Positions 20,706-29,979 of a stretch of 38,262 nucleotides of DNA are shown here, piece after piece. The notes beneath the pieces are model-generated. The model worked only from the letters and a program-made list of their open reading frames with translations, did not search any database and was not told the DNA's origin. Source of the DNA: a virus. Each line of letters opens with the position of its first letter. Positions within the stretch are counted from its first letter, which is position 1. Position numbers and translations under genes: made by a program. The stretch covers positions 1 to 38,262 of the IMG/VR virus record IMGVR_UViG_3300044786_000071. The stretch is one strand, 5' to 3'.

Positions 20706-21160
20706 CTGACTTGCTGCTTACCAACCGCAAAGCAATAAGACGAGCCTTTCATCCTCTGCTGCAGACCGCACTAGCAGACTTGGTCCCAGCAGCAAACGTG
20801 AAAAAGGCTAGACTTGCAGAGCCTAAAGGCCAGTCACCCCTAGTGTACATAACTAGTGGTTCGACGCAAAGGCCTCCTCTTACAGTAAGACAGAAGATGG
20901 CTCAGTTCACAATTGTGGTTTACTCGTTGGTCATACTCTACGACCCACAGAATCCTAAATGGACCGAAGAGATGGCCGAGGATCTGGTCGATGACATTGA
21001 AGCAGGCGTCAAGGACGCAGTAGAGAACAATCCTAAGCAGCAAGGCCTGTGGACGTCACTCGAATACATCGAAAGTGGTACACTAGTTGAAAGGGCTCCA
21101 TTAGGTGGCAATGACTATCTGGTGGAAATGATTCCCTTGCTATTCAAGAACTCGTTCTAG
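20702..21160 (+). CDS. tail terminator protein, probable
   Basis: A 152-residue alpha/beta protein overlapping its upstream neighbour (ATGA). The pattern of an N-terminal helix, a central strand with AQFTIVVYSLVILYD, an acidic helix (WTEEMAEDLVDDIEAG) and a final strand with DYLVEMIPLLF fits tail terminators, which cap the finished tail tube. The position just before the tail tube gene is standard. Confidence 0.65.
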   Translation: MTDLLLTNRKAIRRAFHPLLQTALADLVPAANVKKARLAEPKGQSPLVYITSGSTQRPPLTVRQKMAQFTIVVYSLVILYDPQNPKWTEEMAEDLVDDIEAGVKDAVENNPKQQGLWTSLEYIESGTLVERAPLGGNDYLVEMIPLLFKNSF

Positions 21161-21169
21161 GAGCGTGAT

Positions 21170-21415
21170 ATGAGCAAGACATATAAAGTTAGAGCAGGTG
21201 CGGCAGCAAACATCTGGATCCCTGAAACACGAGAACTCATCCTCGCGGGAGAAGAAAACACTGTGCCTGTGCCTGAAGAGGCTATGATACGCGGCCGCGA
21301 TGCGGGCCTTCTCGAAGTACTTGGTGAGTGGCCTGCCGAGGCCGTGGCCGTGGCTGCTGTTACCCCTGAGGTAACTGTGGCAAAGAAAACACACAAGAAG
21401 GAGATTGAACAATGA
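21170..21415 (+). CDS. small hypothetical tail protein, 81 aa
   Basis: It starts at the ATG at 21170 after TAGGAGCGTGAT. The first 60 residues are compact (YKVRAGAAANIWIPETREL; VPVPEEAMIRGRDAG). The end is Ala/Val-rich, then Lys-rich. It lies between tail terminator and tube protein and overlaps the tube gene by 4 nt. It resembles the small head-tail joining proteins seen there in other siphophages but has no clear family. Confidence 0.55.
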   Translation: MSKTYKVRAGAAANIWIPETRELILAGEENTVPVPEEAMIRGRDAGLLEVLGEWPAEAVAVAAVTPEVTVAKKTHKKEIEQ

Positions 21416-21864
21416 CCCAAACTACTGGTGGTTTTTCCTTTGTCGATGTTCGAGCCAAATTCAGCGATGACGGTGGCTCGAACTACGTTGACATCAGCGG
21501 GCACATGTCCACTCTGATGGTAGAGGGTGGTGAGCGCAACTTTGGTACGCGCTTTACTGCCGATGGTGACATTCCGTTGGTTGGTGTCGGTAAACGGAAC
21601 TTGACGAACGTCAAGGTCTCCACCGTGTACACGGAAACTCCGGGTGAGATGTTCGAGAAACTCCGGAACTGCTACGAGAACAAAGTTAAGGGCCGTGTGC
21701 AATGGGCTCCGAAGGGCTTCGTAGCCGGGTCGTACGTGTACACTTCCAGTGATGGCTACGTAATCACCCAACCTTATCCAGGAGGTGACGTCGCACCTGG
21801 TGATATCATCATGAACGAGTGGACGTTGCAAGTGGGCGGCATCACCAAATCCGTCCAAGTGTAA
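21412..21864 (+). CDS. major tail tube protein
   Basis: A 150-residue, beta-rich protein from the ATG at 21412. It contains VDVRAKFSDDGGSNYVDIS, a long loop, and the strands KGRVQWAPKGF and EWTLQVGGITKSVQV near the end, as in tube proteins of the lambda V/phi13-like fold. It directly precedes the frameshifted chaperone genes and the tape measure, where the tube gene belongs. It polymerises around the tape measure to form the tail tube. Confidence 0.8.
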   Translation: MTQTTGGFSFVDVRAKFSDDGGSNYVDISGHMSTLMVEGGERNFGTRFTADGDIPLVGVGKRNLTNVKVSTVYTETPGEMFEKLRNCYENKVKGRVQWAPKGFVAGSYVYTSSDGYVITQPYPGGDVAPGDIIMNEWTLQVGGITKSVQV

Positions 21865-21883
21865 GCAAGCTGAGGAGCACACA

Positions 21884-22186
21884 ATGACCGACTCTGTGGT
21901 AAAGAAATACAGCATCACAGTCGACCTCGAGAACATTACCATCGAGGACGCACTATTCATTCAGGACGTAGCTTCTAGTAACGTCAAAGACAAGGCTTCG
22001 AGTAAAGTTGGATTCCGGAGGTCAATCGAAATCCTTGACCAGTGTTGCGTGGTCGAGGGATTCGAGACAATCAAGAAGCTACCCCTGAAGGCAATATACG
22101 AAATCATGGACGCGTTCGCCAGTGAAATGGAGAAGATGGCGGCATCCACACCGGGCCCTACTTTGACCTCAGACTTGCCACTATAA
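21884..22186 (+). CDS. tail assembly chaperone, short form
   Basis: A 100-residue helical protein starting at the ATG at 21884 with GAGGAG seven bases ahead. It has the expected features of the G-type chaperone: a strand-rich start (YSITVDLENITIEDALFIQD) and helices after it. It ends at the TAA at 22184, shortly after a slippery GGGCCCT. It coats the tape measure during tail assembly together with the frameshifted long form. Confidence 0.8.
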   Translation: MTDSVVKKYSITVDLENITIEDALFIQDVASSNVKDKASSKVGFRRSIEILDQCCVVEGFETIKKLPLKAIYEIMDAFASEMEKMAASTPGPTLTSDLPL

Positions 22187-22374
22187 CGCACCTTTGGGCC
22201 AAGGGCTCCCCTCCATTGGAGTATCTGGTGCTTCTAGTAGGAAGAGATCAGTGGCATCTACCTCCTGACGAGGTTGTCAAGAGGCCTTTTAAAATGTTCG
22301 CCAAGACGTTGGCCATGATCCAGGCTGAGGCTGAGGTTGAAGAGAAGCGGTACGCTAAGTTCAAGAGGAACTGA
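21884..22374 (+). CDS. tail assembly chaperone, -1 frameshifted long form
   Basis: The -1 frame is open from 22126 to the TGA at 22372-22374 and has no good start of its own. A slip on GGGCCCT (22153-22159; zero-frame codons end at 53, 56 and 59) would join it to the short form, giving about 163 residues. The extra part (PYFDLRLATITHLWAKG, then an acidic/basic helix ending KFKRN) looks genuinely coding. Its stop overlaps the tape-measure start (TGATG). This reproduces the lambda G/GT arrangement. CCC in the second slippery triplet is less common than AAA or UUU. Confidence 0.75.
22153..22159 (+). promoter_or_regulatory. slippery heptamer for -1 frameshifting
   Basis: GGGCCCT fits X_XXY_YYZ in the zero frame of the chaperone gene and lies inside the 60-nt window where both frames are open. 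Confidence 0.65.
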
Positions 22375-24719
22375 TGGCTACTTATAATCTCGACCTGATT
22401 TTCAAGGGACACGACCAAGTTTCAGGAGTGATGGGGGGAATCCTTGGTGCGTTTTCTCGTATTGGGCAGATCGCGACGGGCATCATCGTATCGCGAGTTC
22501 TGTGGGGCATTGCTGACGGAATTACAAGCATAGGCACAGCTGCAATCGAATCGACTGCGTTGGTACAGAGAATGCAGATCACTCTTGAAAGTCTTCTAAC
22601 TCGTGAGGTAATCTCGAAACAGTTCGAAGACGGAACCATTGCTGCCGGTGCATACCAAGCAGCTCTCCAATCAGTTCAAGTGCCCGCAGACGTACTTATG
22701 GAGAAGCTAGCTAAGCTGGCTATCCTGTCTCCATTCACATATGAAGGTGTAACACAAACTTTTCGCCAGGCAATGGCATTTGGGTTTGCATCTGATGAAG
22801 CCGAGCTATTCACGAAAGCAACGCTTAACATGGCTGCAGGTATTGGTGCAGACAATGACATGTTGAATCGTATGGCCTACAACCTTGCCCAAATCCGCTT
22901 GCAAGGTAAAGTCACTGCCCTTGACATACGCCAATTAGCTTTAGCAGGATTCGACTTACGTTCTGTGTTGAAGTATGTGGGACAGCAAATGGGCGTCACC
23001 GTCGAAAACCAAAAGGACTTCAACGAGGCAATTGCCAACGGTTCGATTACGTGGCAGGACTTTGCTCGTCTGTATGCACAGTACGCAGAGACTTACTTCG
23101 AGGGTGCATCAGAACGCCTTGCACGCACCTTGTCAGGCCTGAAGTCGACCTTCCAGGATGTGTTTACTCTGACGATGCCGAAAATCCTCGGGCCTGCTGC
23201 TGATGTGGTCACCGTGTTCTTGAACAGAATCCTAGATGACTTTATGAAGCTAAGGGATAGTGGATTACTTGAAGAGTGGGGTGAAAGAATTAGAGCATCC
23301 ACAGAACGTGCCATCAAGAAGTTGGACGAGATATATGCCAACATTACAGAACTGTTTGCCCTAATGAAAACTGGTGACACTATCGGTGAGGCATTCGCAA
23401 AGGCTTTCGATCTTGATCCCATGGTGGGCGTGGTCATTGACAATATTGCCAAAGGCATCGAAACAGCTTCCATAATCATTCACGAAAACATGGGAATCAT
23501 ACAGGCCGCCTTTGCAGCCATTGTTGCTAGCGCCGTAATATCCCTCTTCGCTTCTGCACTAATGGGAATAGTCTCAGTACTGGGCCTGTTGCTCAATCCC
23601 CTCACACTTCTAATAATCGCAGTGGGCCTTCTATACCTTGCATGGACGAACAACTGGGGTGGTATCCGCGACATCGTTGCAAGCGTCTGGGCAGTAATAG
23701 AGCCATACCTTACACAGGCCTCAATCATTATTGGCATGCATATTCCCGCTGCCATGCAGCAGCTACGGGGCATCTTCGAAGATGTAATGCCTGTTGTGTT
23801 GGCACTCTGGGAAAGTTTACAACCGGCCATCGACTCCTTCGTGGACACAATCAAAGGAAGCTGGCCCACAATCATGGAAAACCTCAACCTGATGGGAGAC
23901 TTCTTTGTGTTTATTCTACCCGTCATCGAAGCAGTAATCGTAATTCTTATATCCCTCGTTGCAGGAATAATTGGGGGTTTCATTCAAATGGCTGCAATGA
24001 TGATAGCCATTCAGGCACAAATAACCAACGCGCTAATAAAATTTGCAGCGGGCATAGGACTTGTACTTGGAGGTCTCTGGAACATCATCATAGGCATCTT
24101 TACTGGAAATGGTGAAAAACTAAAGAAGGGGATGAATGATTTGTGGGAAGGCATCAAGATGGTGTTCTCCAACGGCTTGAGGGCAATAGTGCTAATGATC
24201 GCACAGCCCTTTGCAGCCATTGCGGGTTTCGTGTCAGGTTTCGTAACGACAATCATCGGGTTCTTCCAAAATCTGTCTGACAGACTTGTTGGGCATTCTA
24301 TTGTAACTGATATGGTAAACAGGCTCATTGCTGCGTTCCAGAGAGTAGTGAGTTACGTTTCAGGAGCTGTGTCTGGAGCTTTCAATGGACTGATTGGGGT
24401 CGTGTCCAGAGTCTCGAGCACGGTATCAAATCTAATAACTAAGTTGGCTAGTATTGTAGTGCCTAAGGCTCTTATGGGTAAAAGTCCTTCGCCATTCGAA
24501 AGATCGCTCGCAGGGATCAACGCAGAGTTGAGCCGAACAAACGCACTGGCACGAGCGTTCAACATAATGGCCCCGGATTTGGCCGCGGGCGGAGAAGGTG
24601 GCCGTGTGCGAGGCAGGGGTGCGGGCACGTACATCGAAAATGTTGACATCAATATGCGCGACACAAACTTGACCCCCGAAACAATCAAGTGGGCCGTAAA
24701 TAGGTTGGCATATGACTGA
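22374..24719 (+). CDS. tail tape measure protein
   Basis: A 781-residue protein, the longest of the late genes. It has the usual helical N-terminal region (ATYNLDLIFKGHDQVSGVMGG), hydrophobic stretches near 371-425 and 505-545 that can act as membrane-penetrating segments, and a helical C-terminal half with repeated hydrophobic patches (GLIGVVSRVSSTVSNLITKL). It sets tail length and is ejected ahead of the DNA. At the usual 0.15 nm per residue a tail of about 115 nm is expected. No lytic domain is visible. Confidence 0.9.
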   Translation: MATYNLDLIFKGHDQVSGVMGGILGAFSRIGQIATGIIVSRVLWGIADGITSIGTAAIESTALVQRMQITLESLLTREVISKQFEDGTIAAGAYQAALQSVQVPADVLMEKLAKLAILSPFTYEGVTQTFRQAMAFGFASDEAELFTKATLNMAAGIGADNDMLNRMAYNLAQIRLQGKVTALDIRQLALAGFDLRSVLKYVGQQMGVTVENQKDFNEAIANGSITWQDFARLYAQYAETYFEGASERLARTLSGLKSTFQDVFTLTMPKILGPAADVVTVFLNRILDDFMKLRDSGLLEEWGERIRASTERAIKKLDEIYANITELFALMKTGDTIGEAFAKAFDLDPMVGVVIDNIAKGIETASIIIHENMGIIQAAFAAIVASAVISLFASALMGIVSVLGLLLNPLTLLIIAVGLLYLAWTNNWGGIRDIVASVWAVIEPYLTQASIIIGMHIPAAMQQLRGIFEDVMPVVLALWESLQPAIDSFVDTIKGSWPTIMENLNLMGDFFVFILPVIEAVIVILISLVAGIIGGFIQMAAMMIAIQAQITNALIKFAAGIGLVLGGLWNIIIGIFTGNGEKLKKGMNDLWEGIKMVFSNGLRAIVLMIAQPFAAIAGFVSGFVTTIIGFFQNLSDRLVGHSIVTDMVNRLIAAFQRVVSYVSGAVSGAFNGLIGVVSRVSSTVSNLITKLASIVVPKALMGKSPSPFERSLAGINAELSRTNALARAFNIMAPDLAAGGEGGRVRGRGAGTYIENVDINMRDTNLTPETIKWAVNRLAYD

Positions 24720-25590
24720 AATGACTGTAGTATGGCAACCGCCCACAGGTAGCCCTTTGAACCTTTCGGGTGCAGACAACTATCAAATTGTACTGCCCGA
24801 TGATGGGTGGTACATGCCTCCGACGTCCCTAATACTGGACTACTACGAGACGCATGCGATGGTTTCTCGGGTACGACTTGAACCTCGAATCTTGGACCTT
24901 CCAATTTACATTGATACTCAAACACAAGCAGGATTCGTTGCGGCTGTGCAGACGCTAATCAATGCGTTCAATTCAGTCAAGGGCTTAGAAGGAACATTAC
25001 AGGTAACCCGTCAGGATGGTGCAGTAAGGCATATAAAAGGAATCTACTTCACTGGACTGGAAGGCTCTCGTTCGCAGGACACATACAATACATTGTGGAT
25101 GGAGATGCCTCTTGCCATAAAGTGTTTGGATCCGGCATGGTATGACCCTACCGCAAAAGTGTTTATATATACTACCGCTGCCCCCACAAACTTCTTTCCA
25201 TTCTTTCCCTTGGTACTTTCTGCGGGAAATGTGTTTGGTAATACTATTGTCACAAATGGAGGCTCACTGGATGCGTGGCCTGTTTGGGAAGTTAAAGGAC
25301 CCGGAACAAATCCTCTCTTTGAAAACCTCGCTACAGGCAAGAAGCTACAGTTTACCACTGTGCTACAAGTTGGAGAGACACTAGTCATCGACACACGGCC
25401 AGGAAAAAAGAGTGCTGTTGTGGGTAGTCTGAATAAGTTCCCGGACATCTCCGTGGACTCTTCCTTGTGGCCACTGACATTCAACGATGATGGCAGCCCG
25501 AAGGACCAGACAGTAAGTATTACGATGAGCAATACTGACTCAAACAGTGAAGTGAAGCTCACATTCAACGAGAGGTACTTGAGTTTATGA
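24712..25590 (+). CDS. distal tail protein (Dit-like)
   Basis: A 292-residue protein overlapping the tape measure by 8 nt (start at 24712 or 24721). Strands at the start (LNLSGADNYQIVLPDDGW), a helix with TQAGFVAAVQTLINAFNSV, and a second beta domain with FPDISVDSSLWPLTF match the layout of distal tail proteins that join tail tube and tip. Location between tape measure and Gp37-like hub is typical. Confidence 0.75.
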   Translation: MTEMTVVWQPPTGSPLNLSGADNYQIVLPDDGWYMPPTSLILDYYETHAMVSRVRLEPRILDLPIYIDTQTQAGFVAAVQTLINAFNSVKGLEGTLQVTRQDGAVRHIKGIYFTGLEGSRSQDTYNTLWMEMPLAIKCLDPAWYDPTAKVFIYTTAAPTNFFPFFPLVLSAGNVFGNTIVTNGGSLDAWPVWEVKGPGTNPLFENLATGKKLQFTTVLQVGETLVIDTRPGKKSAVVGSLNKFPDISVDSSLWPLTFNDDGSPKDQTVSITMSNTDSNSEVKLTFNERYLSL

Positions 25591-26699
25591 CATCTCCCGT
25601 TTACAACGCTTTCCTAATGGATGGGACTACTCGTGTCGGTGAACTTGAGTATACACGATTAGAAATTGCTTCACGTTTCCTCCGCATGGGTCGCTGGGAG
25701 GCAACAGTTCCGAGAATACCCTCCACGTTATCGTGGAAGTCTCGGATCCAAGTGACACGCGACGGAGTATCTGTTTTTTCCGGCCCCCTGAGACACATAA
25801 GTAGAAAATGGACTTACGCTGAAACGGACGCACGCACACTCATTGGAACCTGTGATCTTGCTTATGTTGCTGCTGCTTTAGCATATCCTGACCCATCACT
25901 GTCTGGACCTCCTTTCAGTACCCAAACACACGACGTCAGGACGGGACCATGTGAAACAGTTGTACGTGACTACATTAGACTCAATGTTGGACCTAACGCG
26001 CCAGCCAACAGACAACAAGGCATACTGCTACAAACGAATCTAGCTCGGGGAGGTACTGTTACTGCACGAGCAAGATTTGACAATCTACTCGACCTGTGCA
26101 GGGAAAAGACTTTGCCTTCGGGAATAGGCTTCGAAGTGGTAGACATGACACTCAGGTTCTTCTCCACGTCGAACCTAACATCCTTCATAATCTTCTCACG
26201 TGAGCTCGACAATCTGAAGGAGTATGAATACGAGGCACGTTCACCGGAATTCAATTTTGCAATGGTGGCTGGTGGTGGTGAAGGAACAGCAAGAGTTATT
26301 GTCGAACGCCTTGACCAGGCAAGTATAAACGAAACCGGCCGGATTGAGACCTTCGTCGACCAACGAAACACAACCGTGGTGTCGGAATTGGAGCAGAGCG
26401 GAGATGAAACGCTTTCTGAAAGGTCAGCAGGTGACCTTAACATTCACATTATACCTGGGGTACAGGCAGTTGAAAACATGCGTGCTTACGATGACTATTA
26501 CCTTGGAGACCTTGTTACGGCTGTTATTGATGGCGAGGTACTTGAGTCGTTTATTCAAGAGATCGGCATTTTAGTTACACAGGATGACGTACATGAACAT
26601 GCAACACTGGGTAGCTTTGGAAAAGGTTATAGAGCAACTAGAACCAATGAATTGTTGCAAGCAATATCCAGAAGGACTAGAAACTTGGAGGTCCGATGA
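25587..26699 (+). CDS. Gp37-like baseplate hub protein
   Basis: A 370-residue protein resembling the Siphovirus ReqiPepy6 Gp37-like family: LEIASRFLRMGRWEATVP near the start, SGPLRHISRKW, then DNLLDLCREKT, and a C-terminal domain with DYYLGDLVTAVIDG and QEIGILVTQDDVHEHATLG. These are hub proteins at the tail tip related to the Tal/gp27 fold. No endopeptidase domain is attached. Overlaps both neighbours by 4 nt. Confidence 0.85.
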   Translation: MTSPVYNAFLMDGTTRVGELEYTRLEIASRFLRMGRWEATVPRIPSTLSWKSRIQVTRDGVSVFSGPLRHISRKWTYAETDARTLIGTCDLAYVAAALAYPDPSLSGPPFSTQTHDVRTGPCETVVRDYIRLNVGPNAPANRQQGILLQTNLARGGTVTARARFDNLLDLCREKTLPSGIGFEVVDMTLRFFSTSNLTSFIIFSRELDNLKEYEYEARSPEFNFAMVAGGGEGTARVIVERLDQASINETGRIETFVDQRNTTVVSELEQSGDETLSERSAGDLNIHIIPGVQAVENMRAYDDYYLGDLVTAVIDGEVLESFIQEIGILVTQDDVHEHATLGSFGKGYRATRTNELLQAISRRTRNLEVR

Positions 26700-27940
26700 C
26701 AAAAACATACTACCCGTTTGATGCGGGTGCTGGTGCATCCATTGTTGAGGCTCAATGGGCAAAGATGGCTGCCTCATGGCAAGAAACAGGGGTTTTCAGA
26801 TCACAGCTGAACATGTTAGAGCCTTTCGGAGACAGCTCCGGCATGGTTGTAAAGGTCAAGTCAGGCCAAGCGTGGATAAAGGGGTTTTTCTTTGAAAGTG
26901 ATGCACAGGAGTCTCTAAACATTGGTGCGTCCGATCCGACCAATCCACGCATTGACGTTGTAGTTGCTAGGCTAGATAAAACTGCCAACACAATTGACTT
27001 CGTAGTAGTCGCTGGCACACCTGCAGCAGATCCTGCTATTCCTGCAATTACGGATACTGCCACAGTGACAGACATGCCGCTTGCATACGTCAACGTGCTT
27101 GCGGGTGTGTCAACCATTACTGCAGGCAATGTGTACGATATACGTAGGTTCTCGTACGAAGACAATCGGTACGGCGACGGAGCTGACGGCGACGTGACCA
27201 TTTCAACAACAATAACACTAACCCGTGATATGAACTACAACAACTTGACAGTCACCTCGTCAGGCATACTCAAACCCGCAGGTTACAAAGTCTATGTTCG
27301 GGGATACCTGTGGATAAAGTCCGGAGGCAGCATTCAGGCCAGCGGTACCAACGGTGGAAATGGTGACACGTCTGGAAATGGTGGTGCAGCAGGTACAGGT
27401 GCTCCTGGAGCATTTCTTCCGAAGGGAACTGATGGTACACCAGGCCATTCTATGTCCGGAGGGGGTGGTTCCTCGTTCTCAACTGCCAAAGGGTTGCTTG
27501 TCCAGCCTATAGGATCTCATCTATGGGGAGCAGGCTCTGGAGGTTCCGGGGGTGGTGCAACAGGCCAAGCACTTTCGATCCAACCGACTGATGTCCAGAG
27601 TACTGTGGGTTTTAGGGGGGGCATGGGCGGCACCCCCACTAGCAGTTCAAACACCCGTGGAGGTGGTGGGGGTGGCGGTGGTGCTGGAATGATACTCATT
27701 CACTCCAATGTGTGGAATAACCTGGGCACCGTGCAATGTAAGGGAGGTGATGGTGGAGTATCAGGCGGACCCAATGAAGCGGGGGGTGGAGGAGGAGGAG
27801 CAGGAGGCCAGGTAACCATTTTCTACCGCAAGGCCATAAACCCCGGAACTATTCAGGTAACCGGTGGCATAGGAAATACTTCGGGCCCATTTGATGGAAC
27901 CAATGGTCAAGATGGCGTGGTTGGATTTATTGCAGTGTAA
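26696..27940 (+). CDS. glycine-rich tail adhesin
   Basis: A 414-residue protein. The first 160 residues form a baseplate-anchoring domain (VKVKSGQAWIKGFFFESDAQ; TADPAIPAI-like loops; YDIRRFSYED). A strand-rich stretch follows (NYNNLTVTSSGILKPAGYKV). From about residue 208 on the chain is dominated by glycine runs, for example GGGGGGGGAGM and EAGGGGGGAGG. Glycine-rich phage adhesins use stacked polyglycine helices with variable loops for receptor binding. It is a likely receptor-binding protein. Confidence 0.75.
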   Translation: MTKTYYPFDAGAGASIVEAQWAKMAASWQETGVFRSQLNMLEPFGDSSGMVVKVKSGQAWIKGFFFESDAQESLNIGASDPTNPRIDVVVARLDKTANTIDFVVVAGTPAADPAIPAITDTATVTDMPLAYVNVLAGVSTITAGNVYDIRRFSYEDNRYGDGADGDVTISTTITLTRDMNYNNLTVTSSGILKPAGYKVYVRGYLWIKSGGSIQASGTNGGNGDTSGNGGAAGTGAPGAFLPKGTDGTPGHSMSGGGGSSFSTAKGLLVQPIGSHLWGAGSGGSGGGATGQALSIQPTDVQSTVGFRGGMGGTPTSSSNTRGGGGGGGGAGMILIHSNVWNNLGTVQCKGGDGGVSGGPNEAGGGGGGAGGQVTIFYRKAINPGTIQVTGGIGNTSGPFDGTNGQDGVVGFIAV

Positions 27941-28239
27941 TGATGTCCCTAGTTGAGCGTCTTATGGGACTAGAAGATCCCAAGATATCAGTACACGAGT
28001 TTGCAGCGTCATGTTTTGAGATCGTATTTGGACCTCGTACTGTACAACAAACAAAAACGTACTACAAAATGGATGCAGCCGCACAAGCCGAGTTTGACTC
28101 ACTTATGTCTACGGTAAAAGGAACCGACATGAAGCGTTTTCGTACCATCTTTATGTTTGAACAAGTATTCATACTTGCAGAGCACGGAGCTCCACTCTAC
28201 TCGACTCCTTCTAAGATAAGGATAAGGCTTAACATCTGA
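27940..28239 (+). CDS. hypothetical protein, 99 aa
   Basis: It starts at the ATG at 27940, overlapping the previous stop (TAATGATG); the second ATG three bases on is equally possible. It is helical (HEFAASCFEIVFGPRTVQQ) with a basic end (SKIRIRLNI). It lies between two adhesin-like genes with one-base spacing. It may be a small tail chaperone or assembly factor for these fibres, which is inference from position. Confidence 0.6.
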   Translation: MMSLVERLMGLEDPKISVHEFAASCFEIVFGPRTVQQTKTYYKMDAAAQAEFDSLMSTVKGTDMKRFRTIFMFEQVFILAEHGAPLYSTPSKIRIRLNI

Positions 28240-29498
28240 TGTCATTGCTCACCAAGGTCGGTGCGTTCAGTAGCGGTACGGGTGCAATCGGTACAACGGT
28301 TGTTGTAAATGATGTTGGCTTCCAGCCAAAAGCCCTTATCTTGTGGTGGACCAAGTCGGCTGCCAGCGTAGACGAAGTTGTGAACGGCACTGATCAACAA
28401 GGTTTTGGTTTTGCTACTGCCACGACCCAACGGTGTTGTGCCAACGTACAATCTGAAGACGCATCGGCATCATCAGACGCTGATTCCATGTACTCCAACA
28501 TTCGTTGCGTAATAATACAGAGCATTACGGGGGCATTCGAAGGGGCGTTGGACTTCCAGAGCTTTGACAGTGGTGGATTTACTTTAGTAGTGGATGATGC
28601 GTTTCCATACTCACTACGTATTCACTATATGGCTCTTGGCGGCGACATTTCTGCATATGTAGCAGACTGGCCCACGGTGAGTGCTCCAGGCAATCAGACT
28701 GTTACAGGCGTTGGATTTCAGCCTGACATAGTGTTCTTCTGGACATCAGGTAGTGGTGCAGTAGAAACACGTTCTAATGGTGCATACATCGCTTTTGGTG
28801 TGGGCATGTCATCAACTAAAGGTATTGTTGCAATGTCGGCACAACACAACGGTGAATTGACAATGGTAGCCAAGCGTTACGGGCTCAATACGGGTGCAGA
28901 GTGTGTTGTACAATCGGGCATATCGGGCGCGGTCACAATCACCAAAAGAGCGGCCATTAGCTCAATGAACTCTGATGGATTTGTGCTCAACTGGCTAGAA
29001 GCACCTACTGCTTTAACAAGGTTTGGGTTCTTGGCCATCAAAGGTGGATCTTGGGATATTGGTGAATCGCTTACCAAACAGGATACCACTACCGACATAG
29101 TCGTAAATGGCCTGAACTTTACCCCCAGTTGCGGAATGATATTGTCCCACTGTGATGTTGAAAGTACACAAGATACTGTACAAGCTCACGCCAGTGTGTC
29201 TATAGGGGCCTTTACCAACCCAACTGAAAGGGGTGCACAGGCCCACTTCATGGAAGATGCCACTACGGATTCAGAAACTACGTTCGCAGTGGAACACGAC
29301 GAAGTATATATCAACATCTCCACAACAGACACGGTTCAAGCACTCATGGACATCAAAAGCGTCAACCAAGACGGCGCCACTTTTATTATGGATGACGCTG
29401 ACGTAGCAGACAATTGGTTTGGTTGGGTGATGGGTGGAAATCCTCACCCCCCGGACATTGTGTTGAAACAAGAACAGAATGCGGTATATAGAATGTAA
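28239..29498 (+). CDS. three-repeat tail protein, 419 aa
   Basis: Three domains of about 135 residues are repeated. Each starts with a motif like VGFQPKALILWW (near residues 25, 156 and 291) and ends with a pattern of the type DGFVL...FGFLAIKGG. The GFQP-hydrophobic-W motif is known from beta-sandwich domains in other phage tail proteins. The third copy is most diverged. It is probably a tail fibre or baseplate-decorating protein, perhaps carbohydrate-binding. No enzyme motif. Confidence 0.7.
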   Translation: MSLLTKVGAFSSGTGAIGTTVVVNDVGFQPKALILWWTKSAASVDEVVNGTDQQGFGFATATTQRCCANVQSEDASASSDADSMYSNIRCVIIQSITGAFEGALDFQSFDSGGFTLVVDDAFPYSLRIHYMALGGDISAYVADWPTVSAPGNQTVTGVGFQPDIVFFWTSGSGAVETRSNGAYIAFGVGMSSTKGIVAMSAQHNGELTMVAKRYGLNTGAECVVQSGISGAVTITKRAAISSMNSDGFVLNWLEAPTALTRFGFLAIKGGSWDIGESLTKQDTTTDIVVNGLNFTPSCGMILSHCDVESTQDTVQAHASVSIGAFTNPTERGAQAHFMEDATTDSETTFAVEHDEVYINISTTDTVQALMDIKSVNQDGATFIMDDADVADNWFGWVMGGNPHPPDIVLKQEQNAVYRM

Positions 29499-29507
29499 GG
29501 AGGCCTT

Positions 29508-29966
29508 ATGAAAGGTGTATATGTAGTCAATATGACCGCAGTAAGTATTAGTACTGCCATTACAATACTTCAGGTCAAAGCAGGCGCAGATGCTGCACTT
29601 GAACTTTTGCGCGTGTCGTGCTGGCAAAGTAGCTTAACCACAAGTGCAATGCAACGTATTCAGTTGCTGCGCAAGACGGCCGCTGCAACGGTAACAAGCT
29701 TCACACCCTTGCTTACATCACCCAATGATGCGGCCGCAAAGGCAGTCGGTGGTACATCGGCAACAGGAACGAACGCTTCAGCAGAAGGAACAGACGGCGA
29801 CATTATGGTCAACGAGGTATTCAACATTTTGAGCGGTTGGTTATATCTCCCTGTGCCAGAGGAACGGATTCAGGTCATCCCTGCAGGCATCATTGCCTTG
29901 AAGTTCCCAGCAGCGCCGGCTGCAATGAACGTCACCGCTCAAATCATATTCAGAGAAATTCCGTAA
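29508..29966 (+). CDS. minor structural protein, 152 aa
   Basis: It starts at the ATG at 29508 with TAAGGAGG four bases ahead. Short beta strands rich in Ala and Thr (VSISTAITILQVKAGADAAL; AMNVTAQIIFREI) suggest a single beta-sandwich domain. Related-looking proteins sit among tail-fibre genes in other siphophages. It shares the strong ribosome binding site style of the capsid gene, implying high expression. Confidence 0.6.
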   Translation: MKGVYVVNMTAVSISTAITILQVKAGADAALELLRVSCWQSSLTTSAMQRIQLLRKTAAATVTSFTPLLTSPNDAAAKAVGGTSATGTNASAEGTDGDIMVNEVFNILSGWLYLPVPEERIQVIPAGIIALKFPAAPAAMNVTAQIIFREIP

Positions 29967-29979
29967 TAAGGAGGCCTAA

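Noticed and set aside
21157-21960. 267-codon minus-strand frame over the tail tube genes
   Set aside because: It covers three well-supported plus-strand genes and has no start signal.
24353-24925. 190-codon minus-strand frame over the tape measure and distal tail genes
   Set aside because: Shadow of two overlapping plus-strand genes in a one-directional operon.
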